From: Pseudovibrio axinellae
GTDB lineage: Bacteria > Pseudomonadota > Alphaproteobacteria > Rhizobiales > Stappiaceae
Reading direction: 5' to 3'
Assembly: GCF_900110875.1 (NCBI RefSeq)
Contig: NZ_FOFM01000005.1
Span: forward strand, 186,001-250,000
DNA length: 64,000 nt
In this document: one piece after another, positions 17,784 through 26,240 of the stretch
Numbering within the stretch: position 1 is the stretch's first letter
How the letters are laid out: every line of letters begins with the position of its first letter
Made by a program: the position numbers and the translations under genes
Notes under the pieces: generated by a model
Seen by the model: the letters and a program-made list of their open reading frames with translations, nothing else
Databases searched by the model: none
What the model was told of the DNA's origin: nothing

Positions 17784-18764
17784 TTGCCCTCCCCAACAAC
17801 AGCGATAGGCAGCCTTAAGCTGATCATCACGCTCCTGCGTTTCTTGGGGCGCAACAGCACCAATGTAATCGCGGTTTCGATATTTCTTGGCCTTTTCCTT
17901 CCTTCTATTGCTCAGGCACTGCGAATGTTCCTGACACCCGCAATTTTTATCCTTCTGACACTTTCTTTTGTACGCGTAGATAATGTCACCATCGTGAACC
18001 AACTCAAACGCCCGTTGCCAGCAGTTGCCGCGGTGCTTTGGCAAATGCTGGTGCTTCCCGCATTGGCAATCTCAGCATGCCTTATGCTAGGGCTGGATCA
18101 GATAGATCCTGGAGTACTCACTGCCCTCTTTATGGTGACAGCAGCACCTCCAGTGATGTCGACCCCGATTTTTATCTGGATGTTTGGTCTCAACGGTGCA
18201 CTCGCCCTGACCATATCAACACTGTCATTGATGATTGCCCCCTTCAGCACGGCTTTATTTGCCTATCTGCTACTGCCCGAAACACTTCAAGTTGACCCCA
18301 TATCTTTGGCAGCAAACCTCGCCGTGTTCCTGGTTGGCTCAGCAGGTCTTGGCCGGTTCATCAATGTCATCCTTGGGGCAAAACACATTGCAGCAGCAAC
18401 GGACCACATCAACGGGATCAATTGCATTGTTCTCTTCCTCTTTGCCATTGCGGCAATGGATGGCGTCGCAGAGTTCACAGCTTCCGAACCTCTAAGAGCT
18501 GTTCAACTGTTCATTAGCGTCTTTGCAATCGCAGCATTGCAGTTTCTGGTTACATTCCTGATCTTTAGTTCTGCTGACAGGAAAACCGCATTCATCACAG
18601 CCTACGGCGCAGGAAGTCGTAACCTGGGGCTTATGGTTGCAGCATTGGGTGGCACAATTCCAGAGATTGCGTGGCTCTTTTTCGCATTCGCACAGTTCCC
18701 AATCTACTTGTTGCCTTGGATTTTGCGGCCCGTTGCGATGCATATCGTCAAAGCGCATCCCTGA
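17784..18764 (+). CDS. Membrane transporter resembling the bile acid:sodium symporter family
   Basis: A protein of up to 326 residues with about nine or ten hydrophobic segments. The pattern RNLGLMVAALGG near the end and AAPPVMSTPIFIWMFGLNGALALTIST in the middle recalls SBF/BASS transporters, but the match is by eye and the substrate is unknown. The start is uncertain: the frame opens with TTG at 17784, no ATG follows until codon 47, and no strong ribosome binding site is visible. The next gene (rpe) follows by 107 bases on the same strand. Confidence 0.65.
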   Translation: MPSPTTAIGSLKLIITLLRFLGRNSTNVIAVSIFLGLFLPSIAQALRMFLTPAIFILLTLSFVRVDNVTIVNQLKRPLPAVAAVLWQMLVLPALAISACLMLGLDQIDPGVLTALFMVTAAPPVMSTPIFIWMFGLNGALALTISTLSLMIAPFSTALFAYLLLPETLQVDPISLAANLAVFLVGSAGLGRFINVILGAKHIAAATDHINGINCIVLFLFAIAAMDGVAEFTASEPLRAVQLFISVFAIAALQFLVTFLIFSSADRKTAFITAYGAGSRNLGLMVAALGGTIPEIAWLFFAFAQFPIYLLPWILRPVAMHIVKAHP

Positions 18765-18871
18765 AGTTCATGAGCACAAACACATCTGCTGCGCACTTAG
18801 CACGACTTGCTTCTCTCGTGCGTCCATGTTAGCCGCACAGCAAAATTGGCACACCAAGGAGATTCCCTGCT

Positions 18872-19540
18872 ATGGCACAGCCGCTCGTTATCGCCCCTTC
18901 CATCCTTGCATCGGACTTTTCTAAGTTAGGACAAGAAGTTCGTGATGTTGTCGAAGCTGGAGCCGACTGGATCCACCTCGATGTCATGGATGGCCACTTT
19001 GTTCCAAATATCACATTTGGGCCAGACGTAATTGCAAAGCTTCGCCCGCACACCGATAAGGTTTTTGACACCCATCTTATGATAAAACCATGCGACCCAT
19101 ATTTGGAAGCGTTCGCAAAAGCTGGTTCGGATTACATTACAGTTCATGCTGAAGCCACAACACACCTGGATCGCTCATTGCAAGCAATCGGTAATCTAGG
19201 CAAGAAGGCGGGTGTATCTCTTAATCCCGCCACCCATGAAAGCTGCCTGGAATATGTTCTGGACCGTCTCGACCTGATCCTCATCATGACGGTGAACCCG
19301 GGCTTTGGCGGACAGAAGTTCATCGAAAGCCAGATCGCCAAAGTTGCACGCATCAAGAGCATGATTGGGGATCGTCCGATCCGTATCCAGATTGACGGTG
19401 GCATTACGCAACAAACAGCACCTTTGGTCACTAAGGTCGGCGCAGATACGCTTGTTGCAGGATCAGCAGTTTTCAAAGGCGGTACGGTAGAGAGCTATCG
19501 CGACAACATCAAAGCAATCCGCTCTGCGGCGCATATTTAG
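18872..19540 (+). CDS. rpe: Ribulose-phosphate 3-epimerase
   Basis: A 222-residue TIM-barrel enzyme that interconverts ribulose-5-phosphate and xylulose-5-phosphate in the pentose phosphate pathway. Family motifs are [16 protein letters not shown], the metal-binding [12 protein letters not shown], the catalytic region [11 protein letters not shown] and IQIDGGI near the end, and [15 protein letters not shown] precedes the ATG. A strong terminator follows. Confidence 0.96.
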   Translation: MAQPLVIAPSILASDFSKLGQEVRDVVEAGADWIHLDVMDGHFVPNITFGPDVIAKLRPHTDKVFDTHLMIKPCDPYLEAFAKAGSDYITVHAEATTHLDRSLQAIGNLGKKAGVSLNPATHESCLEYVLDRLDLILIMTVNPGFGGQKFIESQIAKVARIKSMIGDRPIRIQIDGGITQQTAPLVTKVGADTLVAGSAVFKGGTVESYRDNIKAIRSAAHI

Positions 19541-19560
19541 AACCAAACACTGCATCACAT

Positions 19561-19580
19561 AGGCCGCCCATGGGCGGCCT
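19561..19580 (+). terminator. Intrinsic terminator after rpe
   Basis: A perfect 20-base palindrome (arms of 10) made of GC-rich sequence is followed on the plus strand by TTTATCTT. It lies 21 bases past the rpe stop. Confidence 0.8.
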
Positions 19581-19605
19581 TTATCTTGGATACGCGCGTT
19601 TCCAC

Positions 19606-20373
19606 TTAATCCAATGAATGCGCCGCGTCCCTTGCGGCATTGATAAACAACGTCGCATCAGTACCGAATGTCATAAAACGATACCCAGCCGCCTTTGACT
19701 GCTGAAGATGCTCCTTGCACACGCAATAGATCCCGGCAATCTTTCCAGCATTGACCGCTTTTCGGGCGATCTCTTTTTGCATCTTCAAAGATTGGTCAGC
19801 AACAGGCTCGACACGTGCGCCACCTGACGTTGTCAGAGATAGGTCAGAAGGCCCCACAAAAATCCCATCCAGGCCGCCTACAGCCAAAATGTCATCCAAC
19901 GCTTCATAAGCTTGCGGCGTTTCGATCATTGCAATCGCAAGTGTTTTCTCATCTGCAGACGAAAAATAGTCATCCATAGAAACACCCGTCGCCATTGTAG
20001 CTCCAAAAGCACCGAAGCTACGTGCACCGACAGGCGGGAACTTACAAAACTCAACAAGCTTCCTTGCATCTTCAACACTATTGATCATCGGAGCTATGAC
20101 AGCCTCCGCACCAGCATCCAGCAGCCAACTGGCAGTCTTGAAATCATCCACACAGATGCGCGCAACACCATGGCCACCCCCGCTGATGATTTCCTTGATC
20201 GAATCACGTGCCTCCGACACTGTCTGCAATCCATGCTGCAAATCCAGGGTGATAGCCTTGTATCCCCCCTTCAACAACAAGCTGGAAAAAATTGGAGAAG
20301 GCAGACTCGCCCAGGCACTTACAATCGTCTGCCCTGCTCTTAGCTTATCCGCTAGGCACATACTTTCAGTCAT
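19606..20373 (-). CDS. HpcH/HpaI family aldolase
   Basis: A 255-residue class II, metal-dependent pyruvate aldolase-type TIM barrel. Visible motifs are ITLDLQHG (catalytic His region), VIAPMINSVEDARKLV, AMIETPQAYEALDDI (metal-binding Glu) and DGIFVGPSDLS (metal-binding Asp region). Relatives cleave 2-keto-3-deoxy sugar acids or 4-hydroxy-2-oxo acids to pyruvate and an aldehyde; the substrate is not predictable here. The start at 20373 is chosen because GGGGTGAG lies upstream and the longer frame adds 24 non-conserved residues. Confidence 0.87.
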   Translation of the reverse strand: MTESMCLADKLRAGQTIVSAWASLPSPIFSSLLLKGGYKAITLDLQHGLQTVSEARDSIKEIISGGGHGVARICVDDFKTASWLLDAGAEAVIAPMINSVEDARKLVEFCKFPPVGARSFGAFGATMATGVSMDDYFSSADEKTLAIAMIETPQAYEALDDILAVGGLDGIFVGPSDLSLTTSGGARVEPVADQSLKMQKEIARKAVNAGKIAGIYCVCKEHLQQSKAAGYRFMTFGTDATLFINAARDAAHSLD

Positions 20374-20451
20374 TTGATGTCTCACCCCCTCATACCATGA
20401 CACCATCAAACCTAAAGGTGCCATCTCCCAGCCTGTTCTTGACACTCAAAC

Positions 20452-20490
20452 AAAAAAGCCGCTTCCCTAAGAATATCAAGGGAAAACGGC
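20452..20490 (-). terminator. Intrinsic terminator of the zeta-subunit gene
   Basis: An interrupted stem (GCCG..TTCCCT with AGGGAA..CGGC; 20458-20468 with 20479-20490) is followed on the minus strand by six T. It lies about 50 bases past the stop of the gene at 20541-20864. Confidence 0.7.
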
Positions 20491-20540
20491 AATTTTTCAA
20501 GTCTAAGGCTCAAATGTAGAACCTGCTTTAAGGTGCGAAC

Positions 20541-20864
20541 TTAGGCTTCCTCGGAAAGTTCCTTTTTCGCAACAGCCATCAGCTCTTCCATAGTGCGGCG
20601 AATCTGATGTTCAGACTGCTCAACACCAGCATCTGCAAAATCTTTGGAAATGCGAGCATAAATATCTTCGTCGCCCGGCTCTTGAAGATCTGTTTGCACA
20701 ATCTTATTGGCGTAATCCTCTGCGATATCACCAGCCAAACCGAGTTTTTCTGCTGCCCACTGGCCCAGTAGCTTATCGCGCCGTGCAGTCGCCTTAAATG
20801 CAAGCTCAGAACCCAGTGCGAAACCGCCTTCAAACGCATCAGCTCGTTTGTCAAAGGTGCTCAT
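20541..20864 (-). CDS. F1F0-ATP synthase inhibitor, zeta subunit type (DUF1476)
   Basis: A 107-residue soluble, mostly helical, acidic protein matching the DUF1476 family: FDKRADAFEGGFALGSELAFKATARRDKLLGQWAAEKLGL at the N-terminus, then DIAEDYANKIVQTDLQEPGDEDI. The Paracoccus member is the zeta subunit, whose N-terminal segment inserts in F1 and blocks ATP hydrolysis. The gene is divergent from purC, a neighbourhood often seen in alphaproteobacteria. Family assignment is firm; the inhibitory role here is by homology. Confidence 0.88.
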   Translation of the reverse strand: MSTFDKRADAFEGGFALGSELAFKATARRDKLLGQWAAEKLGLAGDIAEDYANKIVQTDLQEPGDEDIYARISKDFADAGVEQSEHQIRRTMEELMAVAKKELSEEA

Positions 20865-21221
20865 CTATTCCCTCCTAGCTTAGACAATGTAAAAGGGCCT
20901 CTCCCCTCTAACAAGTCACGCTATAACTTACGTGAATCATTGTACGCAACTTCTATTTGCAGGTCAAAAGCCATTAGTTGTAGTCCATGGTATTTCTAGT
21001 GCAGATAGTGCCATTCAAATTACGCATTTGTGCTTTATGTAAAAGTCGGGTAAGTTCCGCGCCGCATAGCGGGATCGCGATTTTCGCAATGGCGAAAGAT
21101 GCGGAGACCACTGCTGGACGGCTATTCGCAGCATTTAAGCTCGGTTGCTTTGGAAGGCATTTTGGTTGAAGCCTCGACGTCACCCGTACTACTTGTTCTA
21201 CAAACACAATGGTAAGTGCCT
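20865..21221. other. Divergent promoter region between the zeta-subunit gene and purC
   Basis: About 357 bases. The part near 21065-21110 can fold on the plus strand: outer CCGCAT/ATGCGG and inner TTTCGC/GCGAAA arms, giving a possible structured purC leader. A 60-codon open frame at 20987-21169 has no ribosome binding site or protein-like features and is not called. Confidence 0.45.
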
Positions 21222-21986
21222 ATGAACCGCCGTCGGCGAATTTACGAAGGCAAGGCCAAGATTCTCTATGAGGGTCCTGAGCCGGGAACGCTGATTCAGC
21301 ACTTCAAAGATGATGCTACAGCCTTCAACAACGAAAAGCATGAAGTTGTTGATGGAAAGGGTGTCCTGAACAATCGGATCTCTGAGTACATTTTCAACAA
21401 TCTGAATAACATGGGTATCCCAACCCACTTTATTCGTCGCTTGAACATGCGCGAGCAGCTGATCCGTCAGGTGGAAATCATCCCGATCGAGGTCGTTGTC
21501 CGCAACGTTGCAGCAGGCTCTCTGTGCAAACGCCTTGGATTGGAGGAAGGTACTCAGCTTCCACGCTCCATTATTGAGTTCTACTACAAGAACGATGAAC
21601 TTGGGGATCCGCTGGTCTCCGAAGAACACATCACCGCGTTTGGTTGGGCAGCCCCGCCGGAACTTGATGACATTATGGCACTCGCCATCCGCATCAATGA
21701 CTTCCTCTCAGGCCTGTTCATGAGCGTTGGCATCCGCCTCGTTGACTTCAAGATCGAACTTGGACGTCAGATTGAAGGCGACATGATGCGTATTGTTCTT
21801 GCAGATGAGATCTCACCTGATAGCTGCCGTCTGTGGGACACCACCACAAACGACAAAATGGACAAAGACCGTTTCCGCCAAAATATGGGCGGTATGGTTG
21901 AGGCCTATCAGGAAGTCGCGCGCAGGCTCGGTATTCTGATTGACAACGACCGGCCGGGTCAGTCCGGACCAGTTCTAGTTAAGTGA
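21222..21986 (+). CDS. purC: Phosphoribosylaminoimidazole-succinocarboxamide synthase (SAICAR synthetase)
   Basis: A 254-residue ATP-dependent ligase that joins aspartate to CAIR in purine synthesis. The N-terminus [20 protein letters not shown] and the motifs [32 protein letters not shown] and [14 protein letters not shown] are typical of alphaproteobacterial PurC, and 254 residues is the usual length with the ATG at 21222. A GTG two codons upstream is possible but less likely. A terminator follows, so purC may be transcribed apart from purS. Confidence 0.96.
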   Translation: MNRRRRIYEGKAKILYEGPEPGTLIQHFKDDATAFNNEKHEVVDGKGVLNNRISEYIFNNLNNMGIPTHFIRRLNMREQLIRQVEIIPIEVVVRNVAAGSLCKRLGLEEGTQLPRSIIEFYYKNDELGDPLVSEEHITAFGWAAPPELDDIMALAIRINDFLSGLFMSVGIRLVDFKIELGRQIEGDMMRIVLADEISPDSCRLWDTTTNDKMDKDRFRQNMGGMVEAYQEVARRLGILIDNDRPGQSGPVLVK

Positions 21987-21991
21987 TCGAT

Positions 21992-22014
21992 AAACGGGCC
22001 CTTGAGGCCCGTTT
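21992..22014 (+). terminator. Intrinsic terminator after purC
   Basis: A 9-bp stem (AAACGGGCC / GGCCCGTTT) with a 5-base loop is followed by TTTTACATTTTT. It lies 6 bases past the purC stop; the next 180 bases to purS contain no gene. Confidence 0.75.
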
Positions 22015-22194
22015 TACATTTTTGGGGCAAACAAACTGCCGTCAGGGTATTGAACTATCTCACTAACCTCGGTCGTTTTTGCTTCCCCAGCATAGATTCC
22101 CGCGTTATGAACGCGCGCAAGAACGGGTTTAAGCGGCAGGTGCAATGCAACACGCTTAAATCTCCCAGTTGGTAAGGAAGGACCAGTTAGAACC

Positions 22195-22434
22195 ATGAAG
22201 GCACGTGTGACCGTCACTCTCAAGAACGGTGTTCTCGATCCCCAGGGCAAAGCAATCGAAGGCTCCCTTGGTTCTCTTGGTTTTGAAGGCGTTGAAGGTA
22301 TTCGTCAGGGCAAGGTTTTTGACCTGGACTTATCAGATCGCAACGAAGTACAGGCCAAATCTGACATTGAAGCCATGTGCGAACAGCTGCTGGCAAACAC
22401 CGTCATCGAAAATTACTCTATCGAGCTTCTCTGA
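22195..22434 (+). CDS. purS: Phosphoribosylformylglycinamidine synthase subunit PurS
   Basis: A 79-residue small subunit of the three-part FGAM synthetase (PurS-PurQ-PurL), which bridges the glutaminase and synthase subunits. It reads MKARVTVTLKNGVLDPQGKAI at the N-terminus and has RQGKVFDLDL in the middle, as in the family. The existence of purS fits the short PurL encoded at 29381-31582. Confidence 0.95.
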   Translation: MKARVTVTLKNGVLDPQGKAIEGSLGSLGFEGVEGIRQGKVFDLDLSDRNEVQAKSDIEAMCEQLLANTVIENYSIELL

Positions 22435-22469
22435 AGTAAGCCGATAGCAGAACCTGCGAGGGCATAAAC

Positions 22470-22577
22470 GTGCAAGACGATACAGGCCGGATTATTCGGT
22501 TCATGGTTATCAAAGCGATCATCTTTATTGGCTTGCCCGCTGCCCTCTCTGTTCTTGCGGTGTTTTTACTTCTGTAA
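22470..22577 (+). CDS. 35-residue single-span membrane peptide between purS and purQ
   Basis: A short frame starts with GTG at 22470 and ends with TAA at 22577. It encodes a hydrophilic N-terminus (VQDDTGRIIRF, first residue Met in vivo) and one hydrophobic segment of about 22 residues ending at the stop. GCGAGGG lies about 7 bases before the GTG. It sits 35 bases after purS and 45 bases before purQ on the same strand. An internal ATG at 22503 is an alternative start. Unnamed small membrane proteins occur at this place in related genomes as far as I recall; function unknown. Confidence 0.6.
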   Translation: MQDDTGRIIRFMVIKAIIFIGLPAALSVLAVFLLL

Positions 22578-22622
22578 GATCTCGTCTGTGACAAGCGGCC
22601 CTCCATCCAAGAGGAAACATTC

Positions 22623-23294
22623 ATGAAATCCGCAGTGATCCTATTCCCCGGCTCCAACCGGGACCGCGATATGATCAAAGCGCTGGAGCAAATCTCCGGC
22701 CAGCCTGTTGCCACGGTATGGCATACAGAAACCGAGTTGCCACAAGCAGATCTTTACGTTCTGCCAGGCGGCTTCTCCTACGGTGATTACCTGCGCTCAG
22801 GTGCAATTGCAGCACGCTCCCATATCATGCCAGCCCTCAAAGCAGCAGCTGATCAGGGGCGTCACGTTCTCGGCGTATGCAACGGTTTCCAAATGCTGAC
22901 TGAGGCAGGCCTGCTGCCAGGTGCATTGATGCGCAACGCGTCCCTCCACTTCGTGTGTAAGGAAGTTATGCTGGAAACCACCAGCACCAACAGCGCCTTC
23001 ACATCGCATATGGAAAAAGGCAAAGTTTGGCGCTGTCCTGTCGCTCACCATGACGGCAACTACTTTACCGATGCTGAAACCTTAAAAGAACTCGAAGGCG
23101 CGGGCCGTGTCGCATTCCGCTATGCTGACGGCACCAACCCAAATGGTTCACTCAACGACATTGCAGGCATAACCAATGCGAAAGGCAACGTCCTCGGCAT
23201 GATGCCTCACCCTGAAAATCTCATTGAAGATCTTCATGGCGGCCTTGAAGGTCGTGCGCTGTTTGAAAGCGTGTTGCAAAGCCTTGCTGCCTAA
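22623..23294 (+). CDS. purQ: Phosphoribosylformylglycinamidine synthase subunit PurQ (glutaminase)
   Basis: A 223-residue class I glutamine amidotransferase that supplies ammonia to PurL. The nucleophile Cys86 is in [10 protein letters not shown], and the His-Glu pair is in GMMPHPENL near the C-terminus. The N-terminal [15 protein letters not shown] is characteristic of PurQ. AGAGGAAA precedes the ATG. A terminator follows and the operon stops here; purL lies 6 kb downstream. Confidence 0.96.
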   Translation: MKSAVILFPGSNRDRDMIKALEQISGQPVATVWHTETELPQADLYVLPGGFSYGDYLRSGAIAARSHIMPALKAAADQGRHVLGVCNGFQMLTEAGLLPGALMRNASLHFVCKEVMLETTSTNSAFTSHMEKGKVWRCPVAHHDGNYFTDAETLKELEGAGRVAFRYADGTNPNGSLNDIAGITNAKGNVLGMMPHPENLIEDLHGGLEGRALFESVLQSLAA

Positions 23295-23317
23295 CCAGCA
23301 CAGACAACAAATTTTAA

Positions 23318-23348
23318 AACCCGGGGTGCTCAGCACTCCGGGTTTTTT
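23318..23348. terminator. Intrinsic terminator between purQ and chrA
   Basis: A 12-13 bp stem with one G:T position (23318-23330 with 23332-23344) is followed on the plus strand by six T. On the minus strand TTTTAAAATTT follows, so it may also serve the convergent chrA gene. Confidence 0.8.
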
Positions 23349-23362
23349 CTTGTCTGAAGCTC

Positions 23363-24589
23363 TTAAAGAAACGCAAAGCCAATCCCGGTTAGTCCGAGAA
23401 GCACCACAACCACCCATGGCGGCGATTTGAAAGAAACCAACAGGACGAACCCGCAAAGCGCAGCTGCAAAGTCCTTCGCCTCAAGGATCGCGCTGGTCCA
23501 GACAGGCGCATATAAAGCAGCCCCAAGAACACCAACGACAGCTGCATTTGCTCCAGCCATAATGCCACGTGCTGACGGCGTTTGGCGCAACATAGCCCAA
23601 TAAGGTAGCCCCGCCAGAAGTAGCAATGCACCGGGCAGAAAAATTCCGAGTAAAGCAATGCAAGCGCCAACCCATACAGCATAACCCGTGTGCATTTCAG
23701 CGCCTAGGTAACCAGCAAACGTAAACAGTGGGCCAGGAACCGCCTGCGTAGCCCCGTACCCTGCAAGGAAGGAGCTTTCGCTCACCAGTCCAGTTCCAAC
23801 AACTTCAGCTTCCAGCAGCGGAAGCACCACATGGCCGCCCCCAAAAACGAGCGAGCCTGAATGATAAAAGCTGGCAAACACACCAAGCAATGGCTCAGCT
23901 ATCCAGTCCGTTAAAACTGGCAGTCCGAACAAAAGCACCACAAACAAAATGAAAGAGAGAGCCCCAATTCGTTTCTTGGGCGAAAAAAGCACCTCACCTA
24001 ATTCTTTCTGCGGCACCGAACGACAGAACAGGAAACCTCCCAGACCACCTGCAACAATCGCTGCAATCTGACCTCCAGCACCACCAAGCCCCACCACAAG
24101 AACAACTGCTAAGACGGCAAGGCCAGCACGCAACTGGTCGGTGCAAAAATTTCTGGCCATACCCCAAACAGCTTGGGCGACAACCGCAACAGCAACCAGC
24201 TTTAAGCCGTGGATGAGCCCCATGCCAACAGGTCCCTCAAAAGCACTGGACCAGTAGGCAAACCCAAAGAGCAGCAATGCAGAAGGCGCTGTAAAAGCAA
24301 AAAACGCAGCAAGTGCCCCTAATGGACCTGCCCGCATAAGGCCTAGGCCAAACCCAACCTGACTGCTGGCAGGACCTGGCAAGAACTGGCACAGCGCGAC
24401 CAGATCTGCATAGGCTTGCTCAGATAGCCATTTACGCCGGATTACAAGCTCGTCTCTAAAGTACCCAAGGTGGGCAATTGGTCCGCCAAAGGATGTTAGT
24501 CCCAACTTTAAAAAAGCGACAAAAACCTCCAGTGCATGCCCTTTGGCATGCTCCTCAGGAAGGTTGTGCGGGCGTTCGGCAAAACTCAT
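23363..24589 (-). CDS. chrA: Chromate transporter, ChrA family
   Basis: A long-chain CHR protein (408 residues) with two homologous halves of about six membrane segments each. The first half has FLKLGLTSFGGPIAHLGYF, the CHR motif region ALCQFLPGPASSQVGFGLG and GALAAFFAFTAPS. The second half has the matching SFYHSGSLVFGGGHVVLPLLE and GATQAVPGPLFTFAGYLG. Relatives export chromate or transport sulfate-like anions. ATG at 24589 is preferred; a GTG five codons upstream (24604) is possible. It is the first gene of the insert separating purQ from purL. Confidence 0.92.
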   Translation of the reverse strand: MSFAERPHNLPEEHAKGHALEVFVAFLKLGLTSFGGPIAHLGYFRDELVIRRKWLSEQAYADLVALCQFLPGPASSQVGFGLGLMRAGPLGALAAFFAFTAPSALLLFGFAYWSSAFEGPVGMGLIHGLKLVAVAVVAQAVWGMARNFCTDQLRAGLAVLAVVLVVGLGGAGGQIAAIVAGGLGGFLFCRSVPQKELGEVLFSPKKRIGALSFILFVVLLFGLPVLTDWIAEPLLGVFASFYHSGSLVFGGGHVVLPLLEAEVVGTGLVSESSFLAGYGATQAVPGPLFTFAGYLGAEMHTGYAVWVGACIALLGIFLPGALLLLAGLPYWAMLRQTPSARGIMAGANAAVVGVLGAALYAPVWTSAILEAKDFAAALCGFVLLVSFKSPPWVVVVLLGLTGIGFAFL

Positions 24590-24678
24590 AGATGACTCGA
24601 TCACTTTCTTAAGAATAAACAGATTTGCATATAAAACAGAGATATGACACTAGGACAAACATTCCGAATACCGATACC

Positions 24679-25509
24679 CTAAGCTCTCACATCTGTTTTC
24701 AATGCAACATTGCGCGGAAGCTCTTGATAGCGTCGCTGATAAGCGCGTGACAAAGCAGTTGGAGATGTGAAACCCACCCGCGCTGCAATGCTTTTGAGCG
24801 AGCGACCTGCTTCCAGATCCTGCTTAGCCAAAGCCAAACGCCAGTTTCCAAGGTAAGATCCCGGTGTCTCCCCTATCACCTCCTTAAAATGAACTGAAAA
24901 CTGGGTCCGAGACATCCCTGAAACTTCCGCAAGACTCTCAAGGCTCCAGTTTTTTGCGGGTTCTTCATGAATAGCGACGAGCGCCTGTGCCAAATTGGGG
25001 TGCGCTAACCCGGCAAACAAACCACTACGCGCAACACCTGACCGTATCGTGTGACGCAACAAACGTATAAAAACCACCTCGCACAAGCGATTGATGACCG
25101 CAGAACTCCCACACTGCGGTGAAAGGACTTCTTCCACCAACAACTCAGAAAGCCGTTGCAGATCTGGCGTCTCATGCAACGCGACTTCAACATATGTTGG
25201 AAACGCTGCGCTCAATTGAGAACCCGGCCCGCCAAACTCAATCCGTGCTCCGGCAAGAACAGTCCGGTCGTTACAAATACGCCTCTTCTCTTCCTGGTTG
25301 TTTCCGTCGGATGGCAAAAACACGAGCTTTTTCAAACCTTTCCCGCACCGAAGAATAAAGAAGTTCCCCTGCAGAACATCATCCTCAGTGTTTTTAAGGA
25401 TATATGCTTTCACTTTAAACCGCTCAATGAGCGATGAAAGGCGGTCGGAATGTGGATTTTGTGCTGGCACTGAAACGAGTGTAGCTGTCATTTCCGAACT
25501 CTCAGTCAT
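24679..25509 (-). CDS. AraC family transcriptional regulator
   Basis: A 276-residue regulator with an N-terminal cupin-like sensing domain of the AraC-binding-2/cupin-6 kind and a C-terminal double helix-turn-helix: WSLESLAEVSGMSRTQFSVHFKEVIGETPGSYLGNWRLALA and SLKSIAARVGFTSPTALSRAYQRRY. It is divergent from the peroxiredoxin-like gene 123 bases away and probably controls it. ATG at 25509 is taken; a second ATG six codons on is possible. Confidence 0.9.
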   Translation of the reverse strand: MTESSEMTATLVSVPAQNPHSDRLSSLIERFKVKAYILKNTEDDVLQGNFFILRCGKGLKKLVFLPSDGNNQEEKRRICNDRTVLAGARIEFGGPGSQLSAAFPTYVEVALHETPDLQRLSELLVEEVLSPQCGSSAVINRLCEVVFIRLLRHTIRSGVARSGLFAGLAHPNLAQALVAIHEEPAKNWSLESLAEVSGMSRTQFSVHFKEVIGETPGSYLGNWRLALAKQDLEAGRSLKSIAARVGFTSPTALSRAYQRRYQELPRNVALKTDVRA

Positions 25510-25632
25510 TTATTTCGAACAAAAAACGACTTCAGGTTCATTACCATACCAGACGGAAATCGAACATTGTTGATTGCATTGTCAAAAACAAAATGAGCAA
25601 AGCAATAAACACAACAAGCTCAGGAGAACTAA

Positions 25633-26169
25633 ATGTTAACCCCTCGCATGCCCGTCCCAAATTTATCTGCCGATCTTGTCGGTGGAGGTAAATTCGAGTT
25701 GTCCAGTGATGTTGCACAGTTCGCTACGCTTGTTGTCTTTTACCGTGGTCTGCACTGCCCGATCTGCGTGTCCTACTTAAGAGAACTGGAGCGATTGACG
25801 CCACAGTTCGCGGAGCGCGGTGTCAAACCCATAGCACTCTCTACAGATACACAAGAGCGCACTGAGACATTTGCCGATAAGATCGGCGCAGATAACCTAC
25901 GCGTTGGCTACGGCATTTCTCTGAAAAAAGCGCGAGAATGGGGTCTTTACATCTCAACTGGTCGCGGCCTCACATCAGCTGGCATAGAAGAACCGGAACT
26001 TTTCGCAGAACCAGGTCTGTTTTTTGTAAAACCGGACGGAACTCTTTACTTCGGCAATATCCAGACCATGCCATTTGCCCGCCCTGATTTTAAGCCAATG
26101 CTTGGCGCGCTCGATTTCTGCATCAAAAATGACTACCCCGCGCGCGGCGAATACACTGGGGCGCTTTAA
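25633..26169 (+). CDS. Peroxiredoxin-like (AhpC/TSA family) protein
   Basis: A 178-residue thioredoxin-fold protein. The active-site loop FYRGLHCPICVSYLRELE carries Cys42 and Cys45, a CxxC arrangement instead of the PxxxTxxC of classical peroxiredoxins; GIEEPELFAEPGLFFVKPDGTLYF is the cis-Pro region and following strand. Such proteins may reduce peroxides or act as thiol oxidoreductases. AGGAGA precedes the ATG. Divergent AraC regulator upstream. Confidence 0.85.
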   Translation: MLTPRMPVPNLSADLVGGGKFELSSDVAQFATLVVFYRGLHCPICVSYLRELERLTPQFAERGVKPIALSTDTQERTETFADKIGADNLRVGYGISLKKAREWGLYISTGRGLTSAGIEEPELFAEPGLFFVKPDGTLYFGNIQTMPFARPDFKPMLGALDFCIKNDYPARGEYTGAL

Positions 26170-26200
26170 CCAACATCGTGATAAACTCATTTCCTAGTGC

Positions 26201-26240
26201 ATTGAGAGGCTGTGATTTCGCGGTCTCTCAATTATGTTCT
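26201..26240. terminator. Hairpin between convergent peroxiredoxin-like and FUSC genes
   Basis: Arms ATTGAGAG (26201-26208) and CTCTCAAT (26225-26232), with some extra pairing inside, are followed on the plus strand by TATGTTCTTTT. The right arm touches the FUSC stop codon. A terminator is likely, though the T-tract is interrupted. Confidence 0.45.
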
